Origin: Saprolegnia diclina VS20
Lineage: Eukaryota > Oomycota > Saprolegniomycetes > Saprolegniales > Saprolegniaceae
DNA length: 64,000 nucleotides
Assembly (NCBI RefSeq): GCF_000281045.1
Contig: NW_008246100.1
Span: 145,385 to 209,384, forward strand
Direction of reading: 5' to 3'
Shown here piece by piece: positions 39,436 through 49,770 of the stretch. Within the stretch, counting starts at the first letter, position 1, and every line of letters begins with the position of its first letter. The translations under genes and the position numbers were made by a program. Under the pieces are notes generated by a model. That model was given only the letters and a program-made list of their open reading frames with translations. It was not told the DNA's origin and ran no database searches.

Positions 39436-41121
39436 GTTGCTAGAGATGGAAATTGGAAAATGAGTGGGTTGACGATAACGTTTTGGCGCGTTCCACTCAT
39501 AAAAGGTACTCCGCGGTGGATTCACCACTGTGACACCGCTGTGTCCAACCAGGGTGAGCGGTGGACAGGACGACGTTGGGGCGACTCTGCATACTAAAAA
39601 CAAGTACACTCTCGAAATGGTGGACAAGGTTCGACAAGGCGACATGTGATCGCGCCACGCGGCTGCTGTCACACAGACGAGGACACGAGACGCTCGTGGA
39701 CAGCTCTGGTGAATTGAAGACGTATCCGGATACGCTGACAAATGGCGCGAACCTCCCGGTCGGTGGCAGTTTTTGTAATGTCCTAGACCAATGGTCCTGC
39801 GCAGGTCGTACGTCGACTTGTGTCTTGTATACTTGTACCTCCGTGCATGTGGGCGCAAGCAGCAAGCACCAATGGGAAGATCCACCTGGGGCCTGCGACT
39901 GGGAATCGACACAAGGCCGTTGCCTGGTCGTGATCAGTGTTGTTTCTCGAGTATCGCGCCAGCTACACGTACAGTCTGTCGTCGCCTCAGCGTATAGTTG
40001 GCCTTGACGTGGGATTGACCAGCGTTCTTGATTTTCTTGTTGCCACTGCAATTGCCAACTCGCCACGATCTCGCCTTCTATGCATGCTGCTATTCATTCT
40101 TCCGCAACTTCTTCTTCGTCACGTTTCCCGCCTTTGCATGGACGGCGCTCTTTTGCTGCTCGGCGTCACCGCCTTTTTGTTTTGCCTTGCGACAACTGTC
40201 GGAGGCGCTGATGCGGCCACTGCGTGAAAGGAATTGGCCATTCGATAACGTGCCCCACTCGCAGCGAAGGCTACTCAGTACATGTATATATGGACGACCA
40301 AGACCGACGCGTGCACGAGCCGAAGCCTCACTTTGAGCGCTCCCCTTGACAGTCTCCGAGGGCGACTCAATAAGGTATCTTCCGAATCGCTGACGACGAT
40401 CAAAGCTACCACGACTGACTCGGAGAACAAGAGTAACTACACTGCTCCGTGTAGTCGACTAGTAAGTTATGTTGAATCGCCACAGTACAAGTAGTTTTGA
40501 CTTTAGTGGATCAAGCGCCGTGTCCTCGTCCAAAGTTCCAGCATGAAGGGATCATTTGGCGCCAATAAAGCAATATAGATCTTAGTCAAGGATGGCTGCG
40601 AATGCATCAGACCGCTGTAAGGCAGGGAGATCAGCCCGATGCACAGCTTGGAGCAGTCGGACGCCTGCACCACGCACGTCGTCGCGACCGGACACCGCGT
40701 GCGCGAAGAGTCTCACTATTGAAGCTCTGTTGCCGTACCTCGGCAGATCGGTCGACGACGATCTCTCGAACGCTGCCGCCTTCGCCGCGCGCATGGCTCT
40801 CCTCGCTGCTCCGTCCATGCTTCCTGGACAAGCCATGTAGCGCCAACTCTCTATCCCATCCTCTCGCAGCCATGCTCGACTGCATGAACCTGGCTCCGTC
40901 TTCCGCAGTGGGACCTCGCGCGATGGCTGGCGTCATGGAGTCGCGTCCGTCGAGCTCCTCCGTGTTGCCGCCTGCAGCATCCGGATACAGGCGGCGGAAG
41001 AATATTGGAACGAAGAAGTGTAATTTTTCTTTATGTTTGAATTATGTCTTGAAGTTTGTAGCGGATAAAAAAGGACGCTCGGGGCCGCGGATTTCCGATA
41101 TTGGCACACAGACCCCAGAAG
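39436..41121. other. intergenic region carrying a pseudogene relic
   Basis: About 1.7 kb between the membrane-protein start and the AMPK gamma start. Apart from the relic at 40028-40228 it holds only overlapping short ORFs on both strands, none with a recognisable family. Confidence 0.35.
40028..40228 (+). pseudogene. frameshifted relic of the neighbouring multi-span membrane protein
   Basis: In one frame the DNA reads RNFFFVTFPAFAWTALFCCS followed by ASP, which lines up with RGFFIVGFPAFALTAAFSSS-ASP of the protein encoded at 38746-39435. Just after, the match continues in another frame as AFLFCLATTVGGA against PFLVLLAATAVSGA, so at least one frameshift lies near 40170. The first half before about 40100 is only weakly alignable. 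Orientation is opposite to the intact gene. There is no start or stop consistent with a working gene. Confidence 0.55.
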
Positions 41122-42504
41122 ATGGCGTCGGAGCACCCGAGCCGCGCCCAGCGCGCTGCGTCCGAGGCCATGGGCCCGTCGCCGAGCGGCGAGCACCCGT
41201 ATGGCCGCCGCATGTCGGAGCAAGGGTACACGAGCCGGCGAAGCCTCGACGACGCGATGGACGTGGACATGGGCAGCCTCGGCAGCGACGGCGGCGGCTT
41301 TGCGGGCGTGCGCATCGCGGTCCCGCCGCTCGAGATCCCGTCGTCTAGCCTTGGCGAGCTCTCAAACTTTCGGCTGGACGCGTACAAGGAAGGCAACCTG
41401 GACCTCTCGATGAGCATGGACGCGTACGCGATGAATGTCATCGAGGAAGGCCGGCGCGTGATCCGCCATTTCTTAGAGACGTGCAAGTGCTACGACGTCA
41501 TCAAGAACTCTGGCAAAGTGGTCGTCTTTGACGTCAAGATTCCGATGAACCTCGCATTCTTTGCGCTCGTCGAGCACCACATCAAGTCGGTGCCGCTCTG
41601 GGACGCGGACCAAGGCTGCTTTGTGGGCATGTTTACGTCGACGGACTTTGTCAACATCCTGCGCCACTTTTACAGCACAGGATCGCCGATGAACGCGGCG
41701 GCCGAGCACAGCATTGCGTCCTGGAAGGCGCTGAGCCTGCGCATGAATTTGTTGCCGCCGACGCACTCGCAGATGCTGTACGTCTCGCCCGAAGACTCGC
41801 TCCTCTCGGCCCTCCTTCTGCTTCGCACGCACCAACTGCACCGCCTCGCGGTCCTCGACACGCAGCAAAACTCGGTGCTCTCGATCCTCACGCACTTTGG
41901 CATCCTCGAGTACCTCGTCTCGACCTTCCGCGAGCAGCGCCGGCTCTTTGATCAGTCGATCGTCGAGCTCGGCATTGGCACATTCACGAACCTCATCACG
42001 GTGCCCGAAGACACGCCGCTCATCCACGTCTTGCACACGCTCATGGAGCAACGGATATCCGCCGTGCCGATCGTCGATGCCAGTGGTATATATATGGATC
42101 CTCCGCCATGGATCTCAAGGCGATGCTAGGCGCGGTCGTAAATCTCTACTCGGTCTCGGACGTCACGGTAGCCGACCATAGTTGTGTATTCGCTCATGCG
42201 CTGGACGATGTAGGAGCTGGTGAAGGACAGAACGATCTCGACGCTGGACGCGGCTGTCGGCGACATCTTGCGCGTCCAGCAAGCCGAGGTATAGCTTCGC
42301 TGTGCCATGACGAGCTGGGTTGATGAAGCCGCGTAGGGAATTTTGGGCGACAACCTCCACTTTTGCTCCCAGCAGGACACGCTGCACATGCTCTTTGAGA
42401 AGTTTGCGGCTGCCAAGGCGCACCACTTGGTCTGCGCGGACGAGAGCCGCCGCTGTGTAGGAATCGTAGCGCTTAGTGATTTGTTTAATTATTTCCTGCA
42501 ATAA
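41122..42504 (+). CDS. AMPK/SNF1 gamma subunit (SNF4-like, four CBS motifs)
   Basis: Four exons joined over introns 42086-42129, 42168-42213 and 42289-42336 give 414 aa. The N-terminal 100 residues are a Ser/Gly/acidic low-complexity extension. CBS repeats follow, recognisable from the typical SNF4 segments NLAFFALVEHHIKSVPLWD, GMFTSTDFVNILRHFY, LYVSPEDSLLSALLLLRTHQ-LHRLAVLD, VLSILTHFGILEYLV, LGIGTFTNLITVPEDTPLIH, RISAVPIVD, VVNLYSVSDVT, and the last VGIVALSDLFNYFL. The gamma subunit binds AMP/ADP/ATP and sets kinase activity by energy charge. The last three exons are very small; removing the introns restores the fourth CBS motif exactly. Confidence 0.9.
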
Positions 42505-43493
42505 ACGGCAGCGCCATGCACGCACCCACGTTCCCACCGACACACTAGAACACGTCGAACGACCAAGATCTTGGGGCCTTCTTCGAGCCAAAGCACCACC
42601 GAGACCGACTCATGCGACAAGTTTAGTCATACGTAGCAGCAGCAGCCAAAATGTGGTCTAGATCATCAACTACAAGCCACCTTCACTACAAGCCCTTGGT
42701 CCACGCTGGACAAGCCGTGGCGGGACCCCACCATCTACATTCTCAACTGACTGCTCGTACCACCAATACCAACCGCATAGGTGCTTGCCAATAAGAAAAT
42801 ATGACGCGCCAGGTACTCTAGCTGTTTGATCGTCAGCGCACACACCGTCGTCGTTTGCGTCGCCAACGTTGCCGATCACAAAGATTTGGGTACCGCCACT
42901 CCCATGCCTGGCAAAATCCGACCCTTTTCTTTGGCCCTTTGCCAACAACAAGCGCGACTCCCAAGGCAAGATCCCACACCGCTTGAATAGGACGTTGGTA
43001 GCGCCTTGTCCAGATACAGCAACAGAACGCTGTCATTTCAAAGACATGGCACAAAAAGCTGCGCTCATTTTCGAGCGCAGTATCAATGTATCAAGAATGC
43101 GTGATGAAATACATGGTTCTTTGAAGTGCCAAACTCTGGGGATTGTGCTACTACAAGGCCACAAGAACGAGTCATTCTCGTATGTCTCAACGTACCGATG
43201 TGTCGAAGAGAGATACAAGCTGCTGTAGCGGGTGCTGAAAATGCATTCAACGGTTTGCCCGCTGGACTTCATGTACTCTCAGTGTACTCGCAAGGCTAGT
43301 AGAATTGAGCCATAGTTTTTGGCACAGCTCCTGGAATGGCACATGGCACACATCATGGTTCACGTGCTCCTACGAAGGGCATGACCCTGTCTCCGACTGT
43401 AGTCGCGCCAACGCACAAGGCAGAGAGGAGAGTGCGAAATAAATAGGTCTATTTTCAAAGCGCTAATAATAATACTACGACCGAATAACGGTT
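42505..43493. other. convergent intergenic region
   Basis: About 990 bases between the 3' ends of the AMPK gamma gene and PX copy 2. Short ORFs only; nothing recognised. Confidence 0.4.
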
Positions 43494-44087
43494 CTACAAG
43501 GAAGGGCCGACCGCGGACGAAGCCGGCGTCGTCGCATAGAACGCAAGCTCGTGCACATCGAGGCTGCTCCGGTGGCTCGAGTGGCTCGTCGAGTTGGAGA
43601 GCACCTCGGTGTTACGGCGGCTGCGGTACCACGCGTCCGGGTAGATCGTATCGAGCTGGACGCTGTCGTACATGGTCAGCGCTTGGTTGCTCTTGTCGTA
43701 GACCGAGAGGAAGCTCAAAATGGCTTTCGCGCCACCGCAGAGGTGCGCTTCGTCGCAGAGGTCGCCTTGGATCGCGAGCAACGTGGCTTTCAGAAAGGCT
43801 TGGAGGTCCTCAAAGCGGCGCTGGCGCGAGGCCTTGGTCGAAAAGAGGAGCTTCTTCGGGAAGCGCGGGAGGTGCGAGCAGAGCGTGCAGCTGTCGCGGG
43901 CGGCGTGCGCGCGGGCAGCCGCGTACAGCGTTGTCCAGAGTGCGTGGAACTCCGAGTAGCGCTTCGCGACGTAGTAGGACCGGTCGCCGTGGTGGATCTG
44001 GACCACATAGTACGTCGTCTCTTCGTGCTCGCCGACGGCCACGATCTTGGCGTGGACGCCATGGACGTTCTCGATCTTGTAGAGCAT
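43494..44087 (-). CDS. PX-domain protein (copy 2)
   Basis: A single-exon gene of 197 aa. The PX signature is clear: YYVVQIHHGDRSYYVAKRYS then EFHALWTTLY, a Cys-containing loop with RFPKKLLFSTK, and the helix RRFEDLQAFLKATLLAI. It begins MLYKIENVHGVHAKIVAV, matching MVYRIEQVRSLRAKVAAV of the gene at 37059, so they are paralogues in inverted orientation 6 kb apart. The Ser/His-rich C-terminal 55 residues differ from copy 1. Expected to bind endosomal phosphoinositides. Confidence 0.78.
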   Translation of the reverse strand: MLYKIENVHGVHAKIVAVGEHEETTYYVVQIHHGDRSYYVAKRYSEFHALWTTLYAAARAHAARDSCTLCSHLPRFPKKLLFSTKASRQRRFEDLQAFLKATLLAIQGDLCDEAHLCGGAKAILSFLSVYDKSNQALTMYDSVQLDTIYPDAWYRSRRNTEVLSNSTSHSSHRSSLDVHELAFYATTPASSAVGPSL

Positions 44088-45216
44088 AGTATTGATCTTG
44101 CTTTTGCAAGCGAAAATGGAAAATGAGCGCTTGTGTCAACCTCGCCATTCCTCGCACATGTCGCAGGTTTTGGATGATGCAATCCGGGGGGCCGACATCC
44201 ACTTGGAGTTTGTATACCAGTGTTGATGATTACGCGGCAGGTTTTGGCAATTGCGGGCGCGGCACTGTGGATAATCAAGAAGCGACCGTCGTTCGGCGCG
44301 TTGTCCCGCGAGCGCTACGAAGACCGACGAAGGAATCAAATGCAAAATGCTAGTAGTCAAAATGCGCGTACCTCCATCGAGGGCAGACTTTGGGATAGAG
44401 CGACTTTGTCGCAGATAGCACCACATTGGAGTGAACGTCTTCGTCGTCGCCTCGTGATCATGTATGATGCATCGGTATCGCGTGCATGTTCATGCTATTG
44501 TCGCCGCAGCGGCATCATGGACACCCTGTGCACGCGTCATGTGTCTGTACCATGCACCGAGCGATGATGGTCATCGCCGGATCTACGGCGTGCGCATGAT
44601 ACAATGTCCTGTCCAGTAATCCACGTAAGCTCTGTCCATGATGACGCTCGGAGCGAGACGGGTGATGGAGACCCATCGGCAGGATTTATCAATATTTTCG
44701 AGTGGATTTTTAATTTTGTTGGCGGCGAGTTGAGGTCATGACTCTCGACGACCTCTACTTGCATGTCAACCTATACTTGTACGACGGCAGCATCATCAAA
44801 CCGCTGTGCATCGCTGGCAAGAATGGCTGCCGACTTGATCAGGATGACACTAGAGCACGTCATTAGCAAGGACGGGGGCATTGCTGATCGAAGATGAGAT
44901 CCGTGAGCGGAAAAGACGGGTGGGATCTGTCACTTTGCTGGGTTTATGCAGCCTTGCGTGGCCGCACGTGTTGTCGTCTCGGCGCCTCTTCATTTCTTGT
45001 TGACTCCTAGTGAAGCCATGGGGTTATTGACCCTTGGTGAAGCCTTCTATCAAGGCAGTACAGCTTATATCAGCTTGAGTACCGATGATGCTGCGTACGG
45101 ATTCTCAAAGCCCCAAGGTAGACAGGAAAAGGAGGGTATTGGTGCAAGACAATGCACGCACGTGTCGCTTTTGTCGTTGCTTAGTTACGTGTTTCTAATA
45201 TATGGAGGCAGGACGC
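44088..45216. other. intergenic region
   Basis: About 1.1 kb. One short coding-like stretch opens at an ATG at 44739 on the plus strand (MTLDDLYLHVNLYLYDGS) and stops after 43 codons; it may be a relic or chance. No RNA gene or repeat recognised. Confidence 0.3.
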
Positions 45217-45645
45217 TTAGAACTGCTGCTGGGCCTGGCGCTCGCACATCTTGAACTGGTCAAAGTAGAATTGGCACGCGGCGACGTCGTTGCTGTTGGC
45301 GTTGAGGCAGTCCGTGAACGACTTGTTCTGGTTCGCGCACGGGTTGGCCTGCTGGGGCGCGGCGGCGGCCGGGGCGGCCTCCTGCTGCTGGCTGTCGCTG
45401 CCACCGCCGATCGAGTTGGCGACGGCGCCGACGGCGCGGTGGGCGATAGCGCTACCCGTACCGAAGGCCATGCCCTGCGCGACGGTGCCCATGAGGCCGG
45501 CCATCATGCCGCCACCACCCGACTGCTGCTGCATCGGGGCGGGGGCAGGCGCGGCGTGGACGGGAGCCGGGGCCGGGGCGGGCTTGGCCGCAGGCGCGGG
45601 GCGGCGGGCAGGGGCGGGGGCAGCGGAACGGCGGGAGCGGGCCAT
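45217..45645 (-). CDS. CHCHD2/CHCHD10-like twin CX9C mitochondrial protein
   Basis: A single-exon gene of 142 aa. The N-terminus is Arg/Pro/Ala-rich low complexity (MARSRRSAAPAPARRPAPAA), then a Gly/Met-rich hydrophobic segment GGGGMMAGLMGTVAQGMAFG and TGSAIAHRAVGA, as in CHCHD2/10 and yeast Mix17. The C-terminus holds two CX9C motifs, CANQNKSFTDC and CQFYFDQFKMC, which form the oxidised helical hairpin imported by Mia40 into the intermembrane space. Family members influence respiration and cristae (MICOS). Length and order match the family. Confidence 0.9.
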   Translation of the reverse strand: MARSRRSAAPAPARRPAPAAKPAPAPAPVHAAPAPAPMQQQSGGGGMMAGLMGTVAQGMAFGTGSAIAHRAVGAVANSIGGGSDSQQQEAAPAAAAPQQANPCANQNKSFTDCLNANSNDVAACQFYFDQFKMCERQAQQQF

Positions 45646-47108
45646 GGTTGAGACTTGGTGTTTTGGAGAATGAGCGGAGATGAAGGACTGGTTGAGAGCT
45701 CCACGAGGAGCATACTGAACCCAAATGATGGCCCCATCGCGCGCTGTGATTGGCCATTAAAATAGGGATTTTCGAGAAGATTCTGCTCGTACGCGATCCC
45801 ATTGGCCAGCTCCTTTTCGTCAACAGCAAAAATTAGGATTGATGGTCTCTATAGTAGAATGATGGTAGATACGACCCTCATACAAAGAAGGAGACACGCG
45901 TTCGAGGCAACTCGGCAAGCGCGACGCTCCCGAGACGACACGTCATCACCAAGCGCCAAGCGATGGGCAAAGTCAGCCCAACGTATAGGATTCTGCGAGT
46001 GAATTGGTTCTCCGAGGCGTTCATGCTGAACGTACAACGCGCTACAAGGCACGTCGTTGCGTCGCTGCTGATCCTGATAGAGGTCCTTGCCAGGCAACAA
46101 CCATTGTTTTATTCTCTTGGGTCCTTGGGACAGACATCGCTCCTTCGCGTCGCAATCTTCGTACCGATAGCGCTTTCGTCGGGACATGTACCTGGTAGCT
46201 CGATTATATTGTACTAGTATCAGCGTCCTGCTGAGACTCTGAGTGAGATCCGCAAGCGCTGGCGCCTGTTGGGCCAGCGCATGATGGAAATCATCCTTGC
46301 CAACATTGCCACCGCCCGCTTCTTTGCCCCGCCCGAGTCACCATGTTTTTCAGGCCGCACCAAGCTCACGTTGCCGATCGTCCTGCACCGCGACCTCCAG
46401 TCGCTGACGCCGCCTCAGTCGCTCGCGTCTCTCGATAACCTCAAGAAACTGCGTAGCTTTAAGGCATCGTTCAGCAACCTTCTCCGAACACGATTTCTTT
46501 AACCATGATCCAGAAACTGCGTAGCTTTGCCGCCGACGGCGAAGCCCGCGAGGCCTTTACGAAGCGTGGGCCTCACCCGCGGCCAGAAGCGCCCCCGGGC
46601 GACTGCCGAAGACGAACGAGCCCCCGCATTGCCTCCTGCGCAGCCACGGCCCGACGAGCGAATGAAGAAAAAGGAGATTGCTAGTCTCTGCGTATGCAAA
46701 GTCTTTTAAGATACTCGAGTAGTCCGCCGAGTTCCTGCTACGTGTGTGTCTCTTAAAAACCGAATCGTCCATTCAAGGAGATGTTGATATTTCATAATCT
46801 TGGCAAATTGTTTGAGCTCGGATGGTGCGAGACCCCAAGAGAATAAGGCACAGCGTTTTCATTCCTACGCACCTGTGTGATCGCTCATGACCAGGGGTCA
46901 ATAAACGCTGTGGACTCTCGCAACCCAGCCAACCGTGTCTTCTTCCACCGATATCGCGCGTACCAAAGCCGCAAACGAGTTGTTCGAGGAGCGTGATGTT
47001 CCACTCACTGCGTCCTCGGCATCGCAGGGCAATATCGTTCCATCTTGGAAGACTAAGCTCTTATCGCAGCTGCATCCTGCGCATGAGCATATCTCGATTT
47101 ACCTCATA
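45646..47108. other. intergenic region with a possible decayed gene
   Basis: About 1.46 kb. The stretch 46215-46709 is described separately. The remainder has only short frames, including an 112-codon minus-strand frame at 45849-46187 with no recognisable family. Confidence 0.35.
46215..46709 (+). pseudogene. possible decayed coding sequence with an internal 17-bp repeat
   Basis: From about 46222 a frame with coding-like codon choice reads ETLSEIRKRWRLLGQRMMEI and later LDNLKKLRSFKASFSNLL before stopping at 46502. A different frame then carries a basic sequence (RGQKRPRATAEDERAPALPP) to 46709. The 17-mer AGAAACTGCGTAGCTTT occurs at 46444-46460 and again at 46512-46528. A gene with undetected introns is the alternative. 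No family recognised. Confidence 0.25.
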
Positions 47109-47937
47109 ATGCGCGCTACGGCTTTCCTCCTCTCGTCCTTTGTCGCGTCCGTGAGCGCGTGCCCCGACGGCCATCTCCTCACGTCCAAGCCGGCGCTGTG
47201 TGGCAACCTCTGCCCGCTCCAAGGCGGCGCCAAGGCGCAAAGCTGCGTGTACTACCCAAGCAACCTCAGCGACTTCAAGTGCGAACAGTCGTCGCTGGGG
47301 ACGTGTGTCAACAGCACGGCCGAGACAGGCTGCGCTCTCAAGTGCCTCAACAACAACTGGGCTGTCAACGGGTCCTATACGATTGGCATCCGCGGTGCCA
47401 TGGGCTCGTTTGGTCGCTCCGAGCCCATTCGCGTCGTCCAAGGGTACCGCGCGGCCAACATTTCAGAGCTGTACGTCCGCCTCTGTCACTCATGCAAGAG
47501 CTTGATGGTCTGTAGCGTTTTGAAAAACTTCAACGCGGAGAAGTACGACCTGAGCCTCCTCGACGGCGCATTCACTAAGTCCAAGCTCAAGTCCTTGTAG
47601 GGAGATCTATCTTGTTGCGAGATATGTGATGATGGCTCATGCGTACACATGCTGCACATATAGGTGGATCGAGAACGTCAAGCTATCGCTGCAAGAGCAC
47701 GTCTTCCCCCCGCATGTCGAGTCGCTTGTGCTCCGCAACGCTGGCGTGCGTTGGATCCCGAAAGAGGTGTTTGGGCTCAAGCGGCTCAAGACACTGTACG
47801 GCGCTTTGACAATGACGAGCAACGACGATGTCACTGTGTCTAGGGAGATTACGGGGCAGTACCTCGATACGACGCAGCTCTCGGCAGACGAGAAGGCGTT
47901 CCTTGCCAACGTCAACTGCACGTTCCCAGCCAACTAA
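47109..47937 (+). CDS. secreted LRR-like protein
   Basis: Four exons joined over introns 47471-47515, 47597-47663 and 47796-47843 give 222 aa. MRATAFLLSSFVASVSA is a signal peptide. A Cys-rich N-cap-like part follows (CPDGHLLTSKPALCGNLCPL, CALKCLNNNW), then leucine-rich segments of about 23 residues, best seen as HVESLVLRNAGVRWIPKEVF and LKRLKTL. All three introns interrupt a Leu codon after its second base, once per repeat-like segment. The end is NCTFPAN with no membrane anchor or kinase, so it is either a free ectodomain or the remnant of a receptor kinase. The upstream in-frame extension to 46935 is not used because the signal peptide must be N-terminal. Confidence 0.65.
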
Positions 47938-49770
47938 AGCGTCGTCGTGGCAACGCGTTGACCATTTTGCATTTTTGCCGATTTTATACATGCCCCCTTG
48001 ATGTTGCATTGGCATATTCGTCTGAAGCTGGTTTCAACGCATTGTACCTGACGTCAGTCATGGCAAGGCCCTACATTATGACCGTGCTCTTGGGGACGTA
48101 AATTGCCACCACGCGAACAAGTAGGTAGCGACAGAAGAATAGGACTAGTACGCAAGAGTGGACTACTAGCAGCGCTGCGGCCACGTCAAAGCGGCGCGAT
48201 GCCGGCGTGCGCAAAGAGACGCGGACCGAGCAGCATTCGGCAAAGCGCCCGAAAAAGAGTAGCGGGACAGGCCAGAAGGGCGTACGGAGTACACGTGAAA
48301 TCATTGCCGAGCAGCAGCCCGGTCCTACGCCAGCGCCGCAGCATGCGGGCTATTGGACTTGGACCCGAACGTCCGACCTTGCGGTGCGACAAGGTCGAAA
48401 CGTGCCAGCCGTCTGCACACCAGAACACCAGGTGCATCGGCGACCATAATGAGTGACGAGCACTTTGCGTCTCTCGCGTGGTCGAATAAAGAGCCAAGGA
48501 TACACCACTGAGGATACACTGCCCGCGCGCCAGAAGGCTCGGTCATTGTCAGGATAGTGCGACCTGGTCGACGGCAACGTTGCTGGCCATGGACTATTAA
48601 CTAATTTTCCAAGGTCGACTAATCACGGCAGACCAATCTGTTGGCAGACATTCGAGATGCAGTGTACGAGCGTTGGCCGTTCACGGCGGATGACCAACAA
48701 TCCTTCCCCCAAGACTTTATCATTCCAAACTAGGACACGGGTCACTCAACCGTACGAGGCATTGCGGTTGGTCGTTCGAATGCGGTTTATTTAAATTGGC
48801 CGCCGAGATGGCCGAGATGTGTCGTTTGACAAATCACGAGGCTACTTGAAGTCGACCAGCCTCATCTCTCTCGCCTGCTACAGCTGCCTGCTACCCATCG
48901 TGCCCGCGACCGCTGAGCCGGCGTTGTTGGATCCGGGTTCCTGATTCCAAATGTACCCACGCACGCCACATCTGCATACGTGTGCAGCGGGTGATATGGC
49001 GCAATTCCTTTTGTCCGACCTACGTGATTGGCACTCGCGAGGTTCCACGGCAAGTTGGCTCTGCGCCACCAGCTCCGTCTGCTTGTTCCATCCACTCGTT
49101 TGCTCAGGTTCCAGTAGCATCCGAGCCGCCCTTCGGTGCCATGTCGAGGCAATTTCGAGCTTCAAAATGCATCGTAGCAGTTTTCTACCGTTTGAGTCTT
49201 GTGAAAAAATGACTTGTGGACCTTGGTGTGCTCAAGTGGTGCTGTCATTTGTATTTGTGCGCCTGTATTGTCCAAATATTTATTTTACATTTTGTGTATA
49301 CTACCCACTGCCATGGGGTCAATTCAGAATACGAGGAACAGCTCAGTGGTAGAGCGCCAGAGAATCTGGCAAGTGGTCCCGGGTTCGATCCTGCGCAAAA
49401 GGGGTTTTTCCGATTGCCATTGTCATTTCACGTGTCGGGTTGAATCAGGACATGTCCTCGTTTCGTGTATTTGTTTTCAGAGGTAACCTGAAAGCAGCGG
49501 TGGCCAGTGAATCTCGTCTTGTTATAGGCGGTGGCTTTGCTTTTTGCGCGCGCTGATTGGCCGAAAAAGCTGTTGCATAATCGCACATCGCGTTACGTGG
49601 GCTTCTCCGACGGGGTAGGGGATGCGCTCCGTCACGTGTGGCGCGGGGGTGCGATCCTAATTAGGCGAAATCCGGATCGGGTTGCAGAAAGATATCCACG
49701 GGCGTTGGTGATGATACTTTTTGGTTTCATTCTCATTCTCCAACTTGCGGCCAACTACACACATCACACA
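47938..49770. other. intergenic region upstream of carbamoyl phosphate synthase
   Basis: About 1.8 kb. Contains the tRNA-like relic at 49329-49395. Other short frames on both strands do not resemble known families. The last 270 bases should hold the CPS promoter. Confidence 0.35.
49329..49395 (+). repeat. tRNA-like Pol III promoter relic (possible SINE head)
   Basis: An A-box-like AGCTCAGTGGTAGAGC at 49340-49355 has the form of a tRNA D-arm, and a B-box-like GGGTTCGATCC at 49381-49391 has the form of a T-arm loop, at tRNA-like spacing. An anticodon-arm-like hairpin CCAGAGAATCTGG lies between. The T stem does not pair well and no acceptor stem can be drawn, so this is not a working tRNA gene; it fits a tRNA pseudogene or the head of a tRNA-derived SINE. 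Confidence 0.5.

Noticed and set aside
39497-40066. Minus-strand frame of 189 codons upstream of the membrane-protein gene
   Set aside because: Low-complexity mixed composition rich in Ser, Gln, Thr and Cys, no motif, and it overlaps the promoter of a better gene.
40582-40936. Minus-strand frames with an Ala/Arg-rich, vaguely HEAT-like sequence
   Set aside because: Two overlapping frames compete, the only linking intron would be about 23 bases, and there is no family match.
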